A stretch of DNA of 33,940 nucleotides from Myxococcaceae bacterium. GTDB lineage: Bacteria > Myxococcota > Myxococcia > Myxococcales > Myxococcaceae. Numbering within the stretch: the stretch's first letter is position 1; each line of letters opens with the position of its first letter. The position numbers and the translations under genes were made by a program. The notes below the pieces were generated by a model. It did not search any database and had not been told where the DNA came from. It was given only the letters and a program-made list of their open reading frames with translations. The DNA is taken from assembly GCA_019686135.1 (NCBI GenBank), contig JADGHL010000046.1:1-33940 (forward strand), written 5' to 3'. Positions 1-7,823 of this stretch are shown one piece after another.

Positions 1-542
1 TGATATGTGAGCTCGGAGCCTGCGACGCGGTGCGCTCGGAGCTGCCGCTCTTCGACCCGATGAACTCTGAGCTGGAGGTCTGCGAGGCGAAGCGCTCAAG
101 AGCGCTGCTCTCCGAGGCGGCGTGCTGTGAGCTGGCGTTCTGTGAGGTGATGCGCTCGGAGCCCGCGCTCTGCGACGCGATGATATGTGAGCTCGCAGCC
201 TGCGACGCGGTGCGCTCGGAGCTGCCGCTCTGCGACCCGATGAACTCTGAGCTGGAGGTCTGCGAGGCGACGCGCTCAAGAGCGCTGCTCTCCGAGGTGG
301 CGTGCTGTGAGCTGGAGGTCTGGGAGGTGATGCGCTCATGAGCGGCGCTCTCCGAGGCAGCGTGCCGTGAGCCGGTGGCTTGTGAGGTGATGCGCTCGGA
401 GCCGGCGCTCTGCGACGCGATGAACTGTGAGCCGCTGGCCCGCGAGGCGGTGCGCTCGGAGCTGCCGCTCTGCGACCCGATGAACTCTGAGCTGGAGGTC
501 TGCGAGGTGATGCGCTCGGAACCGCCGCTCTGTGAGGTGCTC
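1..542 (-). repeat. 30-bp coding tandem repeats with 180-bp higher-order period
   Basis: About 18 units of 30 bp lie end to end. On the minus strand, in the topoisomerase frame, each unit encodes a decapeptide; the two alternating types resemble IGSQSGSSER and TASQAASSHI. Units are grouped into a 180-bp (60-residue) higher-order repeat: positions 1-120 differ from 181-300 at only 4 sites by eye, while 121-180 versus 301-360 and the copies in 361-540 have diverged further. Because the unit is a multiple of three, several frames stay open, which creates spurious ORFs on both strands. Confidence 0.9.
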
Positions 543-2590
543 TGCGGCGACCGTGCACTCTCCGAACCGGCACGCTGCGGACAGGGCGCGTGGTGTGCCG
601 GTGGCGCATGCTCGGTTGTGCGCGACGCTCCGGGCGGATCCCACGCGCGCGCTCGCCGGTCGTCGGTGCTGGGTCGTTCCGACTCCGATGGATCGAACAA
701 CGTGCGCTGCCGCGGATCGCCCCTCGGTACTTTGGGCGGCGGCGGGCTCATCCGGCCGATCACCTCGCGCACGTACGCTTCGATGCCGCGGAGGAACGGC
801 TCCAGCTCGGCCTCGCCGCGTTCGATGCGCTGCAGCCGGGCCTCCCACTGGCCGGTCATCACCGGGCTCTTCACGGTCGGATCCACCGCGGCGATCAGCT
901 CGATCCCTTTCTCGGTGGCCTCCAGCGTCTTCCCGCGCCGCACGATGTACTCGCGCGCGAGCAGGGTCTCGATCATCGCGGCGCGCGTGGCCGGCGTCCC
1001 CAGTCCGCACTCGCGCATGGCGTCGGAGAGCTCCTTCTCGTCCAGCGTCCTCCCGGCGGTCTCCATCGCGGTCAGGAGCGTCGCGTCGGTGAATCGCCGC
1101 GGCGGCTGGGTGCGCTTCTTCATGGTCTTCGTATCCAGCACCTTCACGGGCAGCCCGCGCTTCAGCCCCTCGGGCAACAGCTGTTGTGGCGGCTCGGGTT
1201 CGCCCGGGTCCTCCTCCTTCTTCTTCTCCGCCGCCGGGGCTCGCAGCGGCCCGACCTCCAGCGCCTTCCAGCCCTTCTCGCGGATCGCGCTGCCGCTGCT
1301 CGCGAAGAGGTCCTCCACCCCGCCTTCGGAACGCACCACCGTCACTACCCGCGTGGCGTCCCACACGAAGTCGCCCTGCCAGGCGGCGAGGAACCGCCGG
1401 CAGACGAGGTCGTAGATCCGCTGCTCGTCGAGACTGAGGCGCTTCCCCTCGGGAGACGCCGCGGTGGGGATGAGCGCGTGGTGGTCGGTCACCTTCACGT
1501 CGTCGACGAAGCGCCGCGACAGCGGCCGTTCCCCGGTGCCGGGAGACAGCAATGACTCGTAGGGGCCGCGCACGGTGCGGACGATTGCCGGCAGCGTGGC
1601 GGCGACCTCGGTGGACAGGTGCCGGCTGCTCGTGCGCGGATAGCTCAGCAGCTTGTGCTGTTCGTACAGCGCCTGCGCCAATTCCAGCGTCTTCTGCGCG
1701 GAGAAGCCGTAGAGCCGGTTGGCGTGCCGCTGCAGATCGGTGAGGTCGTAGAGCAGCGGCGGGGGCATCCGCTTCGTCTCGCAATCGTGCGACCGCACCT
1801 GTGCTTCGCCCGCCTTCACCCGCGAAACGATCGCGTTCGCCTCGACACCGTCGATGGGCAGCCGCTGCACCCGTTCGCCCTTCACGTCCCGGAACCATGT
1901 TCCGTCGTACGTCTGGCCCTCGCCGGGCGAGAACGTCGCGACGACCTCGAGGTAGTCCTCGGGGACGAAGCGGCGGATCGCCAGCTCGCGCTCGACGACC
2001 ATCGCCAGCGTCGGCGTCTGCACGCGTCCGACAGAGAGCGGCTGGTCCCGCTGCAGCCCGTACGCGCGGGAGAGGTTCATCCCCACGAGCCAATCCGCCC
2101 GGCTCCGCCCGACCGCCGCCGCCGCGAGCGAGTCGTACGCCTGCGCGTCCTTCAGCTTCTGGAAGCCGTCGCGGATCGCCTCCTCGGTCAACGAAGAGAT
2201 CCACAGCCGCTTCACCGGCTTGCGACAGCCAGCGGCCTCATAGAGGTGGCGGAAGATCAGCTCGCCCTCGCGGCCGGCGTCAGTGGCGCAGACGACTTCG
2301 TGTACGTCCGGATCGTTCAGCACGCGCCGGACCACCTCGAACTGGGCGCGCGTCTTCTCCAGGACCACCAGGGGCCACCGGTCCGGCAGCATGGGCAGCT
2401 GCGACCAGCGCCAGGTCTTCCACTCCGGCCGGATCTGATGAGGTTCCGCCAGCCCGACCAGATGGCCGATGGCCCAGGTCACGCGGTAGCCGTTTCCTTC
2501 ATAGAAGCCGTCCCGCCGGGCGCGCGCGCCGAGCACCGCCGCGATGTCCCGCGCCACCGACGGCTTCTCTGCCACCACCGCGATCCCCAC
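1..2590 (-). CDS. topB: Type IA DNA topoisomerase (topoisomerase III-like) with Ser/Gln-rich repeat tail, partial
   Basis: Relaxes or decatenates DNA by single-strand passage. The start is GTG at 2590, with a GGGCGGGAGG Shine-Dalgarno stretch just upstream; no ATG gives the full protein. The TOPRIM domain is at the N-terminus (AEKPSVARDI around residues 7-16, TDAGREGELI at 103-112 with acidic residues D104 and E108). The active-site tyrosine is Y317 in LLSYPRTSSRHL. The conserved core ends near residue 620 (about position 720). No stop codon follows. The same frame continues through a linker and then 18 decapeptides of the type ITSQTSSSEF / IGSQSGSSER to position 2, so the protein is at least 863 residues and its C-terminus lies outside the window. 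Usual TopB proteins are about 600-750 residues and often end in zinc-finger or basic tails; no Cys motif is visible here. The call to TopB rather than a generic type IA enzyme rests on the N-terminal TOPRIM layout and the active-site context. Confidence 0.88.
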   Translation of the reverse strand, partial: MGIAVVAEKPSVARDIAAVLGARARRDGFYEGNGYRVTWAIGHLVGLAEPHQIRPEWKTWRWSQLPMLPDRWPLVVLEKTRAQFEVVRRVLNDPDVHEVVCATDAGREGELIFRHLYEAAGCRKPVKRLWISSLTEEAIRDGFQKLKDAQAYDSLAAAAVGRSRADWLVGMNLSRAYGLQRDQPLSVGRVQTPTLAMVVERELAIRRFVPEDYLEVVATFSPGEGQTYDGTWFRDVKGERVQRLPIDGVEANAIVSRVKAGEAQVRSHDCETKRMPPPLLYDLTDLQRHANRLYGFSAQKTLELAQALYEQHKLLSYPRTSSRHLSTEVAATLPAIVRTVRGPYESLLSPGTGERPLSRRFVDDVKVTDHHALIPTAASPEGKRLSLDEQRIYDLVCRRFLAAWQGDFVWDATRVVTVVRSEGGVEDLFASSGSAIREKGWKALEVGPLRAPAAEKKKEEDPGEPEPPQQLLPEGLKRGLPVKVLDTKTMKKRTQPPRRFTDATLLTAMETAGRTLDEKELSDAMRECGLGTPATRAAMIETLLAREYIVRRGKTLEATEKGIELIAAVDPTVKSPVMTGQWEARLQRIERGEAELEPFLRGIEAYVREVIGRMSPPPPKVPRGDPRQRTLFDPSESERPSTDDRRARAWDPPGASRTTEHAPPAHHAPCPQRAGSESARSPQSTSQSGGSERITSQTSSSEFIGSQSGSSERTASRASGSQFIASQSAGSERITSQATGSRHAASESAAHERITSQTSSSQHATSESSALERVASQTSSSEFIGSQSGSSERTASQAASSHIIASQSAGSERITSQNASSQHAASESSALERFASQTSSSEFIGSKSGSSERTASQAPSSHI

Positions 2591-2768
2591 CGGACGCCTC
2601 CCGCCCTGTCGTCTGCGGAGCGGATCTACCTCGCGGATCTGACATCACCTGCCGCGTCCTCGTGCCGAGCGGGTGCGGCGATCGTCCGAGCCGACCTGAG
2701 CCGACAGGCATCTGCCGCAACTCCCCGGCTCGTCAGGAGCCCGCAGATTCACTGGATCGGCGGAATGG

Positions 2769-2784
2769 GATGATGAGTATCATC
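2769..2784. promoter_or_regulatory. Palindromic operator candidate upstream of tetR
   Basis: GATGATGAGTATCATC is an inverted repeat with 6-bp arms and a 4-bp centre, ending 5 bp before the GTG start of the TetR gene. TetR regulators commonly bind such palindromes next to their own gene, so autorepression is the natural inference. A similar sequence recurs at 3381-3402. The rest of the 199-bp gap between the divergent topoisomerase and tetR genes shows no other clear element. Confidence 0.5.
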
Positions 2785-2789
2785 TCTTC

Positions 2790-3374
2790 GTGCGTTACCC
2801 ACCCGAGCACAAGGACCGCGTCCGCGAGAAGATCGTCCACGCCGCGTCACGGCGATTCCGTGGCCACGGCAGGGCGGTGGGGATCGCGCAGCTGATGCGC
2901 GAGCTGAAGCTCACGCACGGAGGCTTCTACCGGCACTTCTCGAGCAAGGACGAGCTCTTTAACGAGGCCTTGATGGCCAGCATCAAGCACATGAAGGGCC
3001 GGATGCTGGAGGCAGCCGAGAAGGCCAGCCCCGACCGCGCGCTCGAGCAGATCGTCTCCACGTATCTGAGCATCGAGCACTGCAATCACCCCGCCGATGG
3101 CTGCCCGCTGGCGGCGCTCACCACCGAGATCGCCCGGCAGCCGATGGCCACCCGTCGCACCTTCGAACGCCTGCTGCGTATCTACTCGGCTACGTTCGCG
3201 CCCTGGATGCCCGGTAGGACGCGCGCGCAGCGCGAACACGCGGCGATGGTGCTCTTCTCCGGGATGGCCGGAGTGCTCAACGCGGCCCGGGCCGTGCCCG
3301 ACGAAGCGTTGCGTAGGGCGCTGCTCGAGCAGGGCCGGGACTTCTTTCTCCGATCTCTGCGCGTGGCTCCCTGA
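2790..3374 (+). CDS. TetR/AcrR family transcriptional regulator
   Basis: A one-component repressor of 194 residues, the usual TetR size. The N-terminal helix-turn-helix lies at about residues 10-60: an initial helix (VREKIVHAASRRFRGHG), then IAQLMRELKLTHGGFYRHFSSKDELF, the recognition region typical of TetR_N. The C-terminal ligand-binding half contains CNHPADGCPLAAL, a cysteine-containing segment seen in many AcrR-like members. The start is GTG at 2790. No Shine-Dalgarno sequence is visible, and the palindrome at 2769-2784 sits immediately upstream. The genes downstream on the same strand, which would be its expected targets, look damaged. The ligand cannot be predicted. Confidence 0.85.
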   Translation: MRYPPEHKDRVREKIVHAASRRFRGHGRAVGIAQLMRELKLTHGGFYRHFSSKDELFNEALMASIKHMKGRMLEAAEKASPDRALEQIVSTYLSIEHCNHPADGCPLAALTTEIARQPMATRRTFERLLRIYSATFAPWMPGRTRAQREHAAMVLFSGMAGVLNAARAVPDEALRRALLEQGRDFFLRSLRVAP

Positions 3375-3380
3375 TGCGCG

Positions 3381-3402
3381 ATGGGATGATGACCAACATC
3401 TC
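3381..3402. promoter_or_regulatory. Second operator-like copy downstream of tetR
   Basis: This 22-bp stretch matches 18 of 22 positions of 2765-2786, the sequence around the tetR-proximal palindrome. ATGGGATGATGA and CATCTC are identical in both; only the central four bases differ. It retains GATG and CATC half-sites in inverted orientation. It begins 6 bp after the tetR stop codon, where a promoter for the next genes would be expected. Inference: a second TetR binding site. Confidence 0.4.
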
Positions 3403-3656
3403 AAAGGGCTCACCGCTCGAAGAATCGCCCCTTCCACGGGCACGGCGCGGTGCTGATCCTCCTGTCGATCGTCCTCTACCTCTGCCTCGACTGGACCTCG
3501 CTGTCGCTCCGCACCAAGCGGGCGGCGTGCGTTGCGCTGGTGCTAGGGATTGGCGCGCACGCCAGTGGAATCATGGTCCACGCGCTGGTCCGTCAGCCGC
3601 ACCGGGCGTCCGCGGGGACCGTGATGTCCCTGGCCCGCGCCGCGCGCACGAAGTGA
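3393..3656 (+). pseudogene. Membrane-protein remnant, N-terminus apparently lost
   Basis: The frame is open from 3393 to the TGA at 3654-3656. The only usual start codon in it is GTG at 3450, giving about 68 residues (starting MLILLSIVLYLCL). Two hydrophobic helices are visible: LILLSIVLYLCLDW and AACVALVLGIGAHASGIMVHAL. The residues just before the GTG (KNRPFHGHGAV) look like real protein sequence continuous with the ORF, which suggests the true start lay further upstream. In another frame, ATGATGACC at 3386 would give a plausible start (MMTNISKGS), so a deletion or frameshift between 3386 and 3430 may have broken the gene. The family is not recognised. It lies between tetR and the damaged methyltransferase gene, with AAAGGAAG for the next gene directly after it. 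It could alternatively be a genuine short GTG-started gene. Confidence 0.45.
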
Positions 3657-3678
3657 TCCACCCGAAAGGAAGACCCGC

Positions 3679-4249
3679 ATGCCTGCCGCCACGCATTCCC
3701 ACGCTCACACCTTCATCCCCGCGTTCGGACACCACGGCCCGCTCTCGCTGTACGACCCGTTCACGCGGCTGATCGGAATCCATCGCTTGCGAGAGCAGCT
3801 GCTCGACCAAGCGGCGCTCGCGTCCGGGCAGCGCGTGCTGGACGTGGGGTGCGGCACCGGGACGCTCGCGGTCCGCATCCAGCAGCGCGACGCGACGATC
3901 GAAGTGTTCGGCGTCGATCCGGATCGACGCGTGCTCGAGCGTGCGCGGCGCAAGGCGGCACGCGCGGGCGTGAAGGTCCGGTTCGACGAGGGGTTCGCGG
4001 ACGCGCTGTCGTACGACGACGCGTCCTTCGACCGGGTCTTCTCGTCATTCATGTTCCACCACCTCGATCGCGCCAATAAGGAGAAAATGCTGCGCGAGGT
4101 GTTCCGCGTGCTCAGGCCCGGTGGCCGCCTGGAGTTGCTCGACGTTGCCGGGCCAGATCGCGCCGGGGTTCTCCGAAGCCGCCCAAGTCGGGGAGGACGG
4201 CTTCGCTTTCGGGAAGGTCGTCTACTTCCAGGCGTCACGCCCACACTGA
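3679..4249 (+). pseudogene. Class I SAM-dependent methyltransferase, internally deleted and frameshifted
   Basis: Starts at ATG 3679, about 6 bp after the Shine-Dalgarno sequence AAAGGAAG. Residues 1-150 are a normal Rossmann methyltransferase: motif I LDVGCGTGTL (residues 54-63), the acidic end of strand 2 in VFGVDPDRRV, SFDRVFSSFMFHHL, and LRPGGRLELLDVAG. After about position 4150 the frame stops making sense. The typical C-terminal segment (GFSEAAQVGE, then FAFGKVVYFQASRPH and a stop at 4247-4249) is found in the +1 frame. Compared with this family, roughly 30 residues before GFSEA also seem missing, so a deletion with frameshift is inferred. The original frame stays open far beyond, but only as an antisense shadow of the enzyme gene on the other strand. 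The 3' end overlaps that convergent gene by 28 bp. A sequencing error would explain the shift but not the missing residues. Confidence 0.65.
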
Positions 4250-6936
4250 TCGCGGTTCGTCCATCCCGATTTCTGTCGGGTTGGTTGCGCCGCCTCCGGG
4301 GCGCGACCGGTCTCCGCGCCGTTGTCGAGCACCGTCACCCAGCCGCGGTCCCCGTCCACGCGCACCCGCTGACCGCTGCGGAGCTTCTGCGTCGCGCCGT
4401 CCACCGCGACCACCGCTGGGATGCCGAGCTCGCGGGCGATGACCGAGCCGTGGGTCATGGTCCCGCCGACCTCCATCACCAGCGCGCTCGCGTGCATGAA
4501 CAGCGGCGTCCAGCCGGGATCGGCAAACGGCGCTACCAGCACCTCGCCGGGCGCGAGCGTGGAACGCGCGGCATCCTGCACCACCCGCACCACGCCCTCG
4601 ACCACGCCGCTGGAGACCGCGGTGCCCACCAGCGTGCCTGCCGGCGCTTCCGCCTCGGGCGCGGGCGCGATGGCCTCACCGTCGCTGGTGAGTACCGGCG
4701 GTGGCGACCAGCGCTGCCACCGGGCCTGTTCGCGCGCGCGTGTCTCGACCAGCGCGCGGAGCCGGGCGAGCGTATCCGTGCGGGCCGGTTTCTGCTCCAG
4801 CGCGCGGACCGCCTCCCTCAACTCGGCCATCCGCAGCATCCACACGTCATCCGCCCGCGCCAGCACACCCGCCGCCGCGAGGCGCTCGCCCGCCGCGTAG
4901 CTCTCCTCGCGGACGAGCTCGAGCAGCTCCATCACCGTGCTCTTGTGGTGTTCGCGGAGCGCCAGGTAGGTGCGCAGCCGCCGCGCCATCTTCGCCACGA
5001 ACGGACCGCGCACGAACCCGAGCGGCCCTCTTCGCGCGCCGGTCATGACCTGGGCCAGCGCGTCCTCCGCCTGCCGGTGGGCGAGCTGCTGCTGCGCGCG
5101 GTGCGAACCGGGCGCGTTCCCCAGCAGGGCGGCGATGGTCTTCAGCGGCGCGGTCGGATCGTCCCCCCACCGCGGCACGCCGACGTCGATCTCCCCGGCG
5201 CCGCGGTGGCCGAAGCGTGTCAGGAAGTCGTCCCACGCGGCGAAGAACGGTTCGGTCCCTTCGGCGCCGCGCTGCGCCTTCAACGCCGCCACCGGATCCG
5301 CAGCGGTGAGCGCGTCCCGGAGCGCCGGCACGGGCCGCGCGAGATCGGCGAGGTCGCCGAGCGTCAGATCCATCTCCGTGACGATGTTGCCCTCCAGCCC
5401 CCGGAGCAGCGCGTCCTCCGGGAGCTGCGGCGCGTACGCCCGCGTCCACCGGCGCAACAGCCGTTCGCCCACCAGCATCATGGCGGTCAGCGGCGCCGCG
5501 AACGGGAGGAGGATCTGTTCGAACGCCCTCCGCACGATCCGATCGACCGCGTCCAGCCTCGCGCTGCCCGTCTCGCGGTTCACCTCGGCGGTCGCAGCTG
5601 CCACCATCGCATCGAGCCCGGCGAGGTAGCGCCGTCTCACGCGTTCGGGCGAACGCAGCAGCACGCCGGGAATGCGCCGGACGATCCGGCCCACTCCGCG
5701 CAAGAGATCGATCCGCCGCACCGCGGCGCCCGCCCGCGCCGCCTCCGCCAGCTCCGGCCGCTCGCGCGCGCGCCGTATCCGGGACGCCATCTGCGGGCTC
5801 ATCGACTGCATCGCCGCGTTGAAGCGCGCGGCCAGCTTCGGCGCCGCCAGCACCGGCGTGGCGTCCACGTACATCCGCGCGCCCGCCTCCTTCACGACGC
5901 CCGAATCGCCGGTCCCAGGATCGCGCAGGAACGGCACCAGCTGACGCACCAGCGAGATCCCGAACGGCGTGAGCGGCGCGGTGTTCACTTGGATGTGGCC
6001 GAAGCTGACGTAGACGTGCCAGCGGCCATCGTCCGGCGCGGGCGAGGGGATCGGATTCAGCGTGGTGATCGCCCGCGCCTGGAGCAGCCAGCAGCGTCCC
6101 TCCGCCACCGCCCACTCGATGTCCTGCGGCGCGCCGCGGCCGGCCTCCACGCGCGCCCCCAGGGCCACAAGCTCCTGCAGCTGCGCGGAAGTGAGCAGGG
6201 GCTGCGTGCGCCCCGCGCCGAGCTTCTCCTCGAGCACCTCGCCCGTCGCCTTGCGGATCCGCCACGCGTCCGGCAGCGCGTGCCCCGAGACCAGCGCCTC
6301 GCCAAGCCCCTCCACCGCCTCGATGGTGCAGACCGCGCGGCTGCCGGTGGAGGGATCCGCGGTGAACAGAACGCCCGCGCGCTCCGCCTCCACCATCCGC
6401 TGCACCACCACGCCCATCGACGCGGTGACGGAGCGGATGCCCCGGTCCAGCCGGTAGGTGAGGGCGCGATCGCTGAACAGCGACGCCCAGCACCGGCGCA
6501 CCGCGTCCAGGAGCGCCGCCTCGTCGCGCACGCCGAGCACGGTGTCCTGCTGCCCGGCGAACGACGCGTCCTCCAGGTCCTCCGCGGTGGCGCTGGAGCG
6601 GACCGCCACCGGCGCGCCGCCGAGCCCGTCGCGCCACTGCGCCCGGATCTCTCCCTCCAGCCCGGGGGACATCCTGAGCGCGAGGATCGCCTCGCGGATC
6701 GCCGCGGCCTGCGCGCGCACCGCGTCGCCGTCGCCCGGGTCGAGCTCGTCCGCGCGGGCGATCAGCGGCAGGAGCCCGGCGCCTTCGAGCGCGGCCCGGA
6801 AGGCGCCGGCGGCAATGCAGAAGCCGGGCGGGACGGGGAGCTGAAGAGCGAAGAGCGCGTGGAGGCCGACCCCCTTGCCTCCGGCCCGGGAAAGTTGCCC
6901 GGCATCGGGCGAATCCAGTGGGAAGATGTCGTTCAT
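4222..6936 (-). CDS. Rifampicin phosphotransferase-like PEP-utilising enzyme
   Basis: A 904-residue dikinase of the PEP synthase/rifampicin phosphotransferase group. ATP-grasp domain, residues 1-295: GGKGVGLHALF (19-29, K21), AVRSSATAEDLEDASFAGQQDT (from residue 111), AGVLFTADPSTG and LLQARAITTLNP. A variable helical middle domain follows, and then a C-terminal swivelling phosphohistidine domain, GGTMTHGSVIARELGIPAVV, with the catalytic His at 829. There is no PEP/pyruvate TIM-barrel after it. This order and length fit rifampicin phosphotransferases, which move the ATP beta-phosphate to the antibiotic through the histidine; true PEP synthases carry the extra barrel. The start is ATG 6936, overlapping the TetR stop as ATGA, so translation is probably coupled. 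The last ~33 residues are an unusual extension running into the methyltransferase remnant. The substrate is inferred from architecture only. Confidence 0.78.
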   Translation of the reverse strand: MNDIFPLDSPDAGQLSRAGGKGVGLHALFALQLPVPPGFCIAAGAFRAALEGAGLLPLIARADELDPGDGDAVRAQAAAIREAILALRMSPGLEGEIRAQWRDGLGGAPVAVRSSATAEDLEDASFAGQQDTVLGVRDEAALLDAVRRCWASLFSDRALTYRLDRGIRSVTASMGVVVQRMVEAERAGVLFTADPSTGSRAVCTIEAVEGLGEALVSGHALPDAWRIRKATGEVLEEKLGAGRTQPLLTSAQLQELVALGARVEAGRGAPQDIEWAVAEGRCWLLQARAITTLNPIPSPAPDDGRWHVYVSFGHIQVNTAPLTPFGISLVRQLVPFLRDPGTGDSGVVKEAGARMYVDATPVLAAPKLAARFNAAMQSMSPQMASRIRRARERPELAEAARAGAAVRRIDLLRGVGRIVRRIPGVLLRSPERVRRRYLAGLDAMVAAATAEVNRETGSARLDAVDRIVRRAFEQILLPFAAPLTAMMLVGERLLRRWTRAYAPQLPEDALLRGLEGNIVTEMDLTLGDLADLARPVPALRDALTAADPVAALKAQRGAEGTEPFFAAWDDFLTRFGHRGAGEIDVGVPRWGDDPTAPLKTIAALLGNAPGSHRAQQQLAHRQAEDALAQVMTGARRGPLGFVRGPFVAKMARRLRTYLALREHHKSTVMELLELVREESYAAGERLAAAGVLARADDVWMLRMAELREAVRALEQKPARTDTLARLRALVETRAREQARWQRWSPPPVLTSDGEAIAPAPEAEAPAGTLVGTAVSSGVVEGVVRVVQDAARSTLAPGEVLVAPFADPGWTPLFMHASALVMEVGGTMTHGSVIARELGIPAVVAVDGATQKLRSGQRVRVDGDRGWVTVLDNGAETGRAPEAAQPTRQKSGWTNRDQCGRDAWK

Positions 6937-7712
6937 CGGGACCTCGACCGCCCTCGAACGGCTGCGCCGTGCAGAAAGAGTGTCACGAGCGCGGTGGCGC
7001 GCTCCCGAAGCGTTCCGGGCGCGGCGAGCTCGCCGCCGATCCGGCCGGCCAGGACGAGGCTCAGCACCTGGCCGATCAGCGCCTGGGTCAGCACCTCGAC
7101 CGGTTGCGGCACCAGCCGGCCACGCTTCATCTGCGCCGCCAGGTACCGCCGCAGCGCCGCCGACACGCTCTCCTCCGCCCGCCGCAGCGCGCGCAGCTCG
7201 CGCAGAGGGCCCGGCGTCCGGTGCATGAGCAGCGTGAGGATGAACGGGTTCGACTCGATGCGCTGGCACATCGCCTCGACGAGCTGGACGAGCGCCGTCT
7301 CCAGCGGCGCCTCGGGATCGTCGAGCAGGCGGATCAGCGTCACCGGCGGGCCGACTCGGCGGATGACCTCCCTGAGCAGTCCGTCGCGGTCGTTGAACTC
7401 GCGGTACACGGTGGAGGGCGACACCTTCGCCCGGCCCGCGAGCATCTCCAGCGAAAACCCGCCGGGGCCGTGCTCGGCGATCAGCGCCATCGCCTGTTCG
7501 ATGAGCCGCTCGCGGGTGGAGGCCTCCCTGGCGATCCCCTGCTTCAAGAGCAGCGCGTCGAGCTCCTCCCTCCCACCCACCTGCCGGTACAGCGAGGCGC
7601 GCGACACCCCCGCCGCGTGCGCCAGCTCCTTCATCGACAGCGGCCGGCCCTGGCGGCGGAAGGCGGCGGCGGTGTCGACGATCCGCTGGCGGATCGTAGG
7701 GCCGGGAGACAT
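6933..7712 (-). CDS. TetR-family regulator with two N-terminal HTH modules
   Basis: A 259-residue putative repressor. Residues 9-58 (IRQRIVDTAAAFRRQG, then LSMKELAHAAGVSRASLYRQVGGREEL) form a first TetR-like helix-turn-helix. Residues 66-118 (RERLIEQAMALIAEHG, then FSLEMLAGRAKVSPSTVYREFNDRDGLL) form a second, more canonical one, followed by a TetR C-terminal ligand domain (about 120-259). A single HTH is the norm for the family. ATG 7712 was chosen because the residues upstream in the open frame look non-coding. The stop overlaps the start of the phosphotransferase-like gene (ATGA), so the regulator probably heads a two-gene operon and controls it. An aldo/keto reductase gene is divergent across 148 bp. 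Confidence 0.85.
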   Translation of the reverse strand: MSPGPTIRQRIVDTAAAFRRQGRPLSMKELAHAAGVSRASLYRQVGGREELDALLLKQGIAREASTRERLIEQAMALIAEHGPGGFSLEMLAGRAKVSPSTVYREFNDRDGLLREVIRRVGPPVTLIRLLDDPEAPLETALVQLVEAMCQRIESNPFILTLLMHRTPGPLRELRALRRAEESVSAALRRYLAAQMKRGRLVPQPVEVLTQALIGQVLSLVLAGRIGGELAAPGTLRERATALVTLFLHGAAVRGRSRSR

Positions 7713-7823
7713 GCCGGAGTCATAACTTCCAGCGTGTCTCAGCGTCACTGTCACGGTGTCTCGACCCGGCGGGCGGGCGCAGAGGCCCCCGCGCGTTCTG
7801 CTGGGCGAATCGCCGCGGGGGGG

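Noticed and set aside
30-341. Plus-strand 103-residue repeat protein (MRSELPLFDP...)
   Set aside because: It is an antisense reading of the repeat array; the unit length is a multiple of three, which keeps several frames open. The minus frame joins a real topoisomerase.
1-542. CRISPR-like array of regularly spaced repeats
   Set aside because: Units are contiguous 30-bp repeats with no unique spacers, and they keep the topoisomerase reading frame; no cas genes are nearby.
336-2204. Minus-strand 622-residue ORF over the topoisomerase region
   Set aside because: Wrong frame: low-complexity Arg/Ala-rich translation, while the adjacent frame gives the conserved topoisomerase motifs from the GTG at 2590.
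4250-7725. Continuation of the methyltransferase frame to a 1348-residue protein
   Set aside because: After about 4150 it is the antisense shadow of the phosphotransferase-like gene and the TetR gene and contains no recognisable domain.
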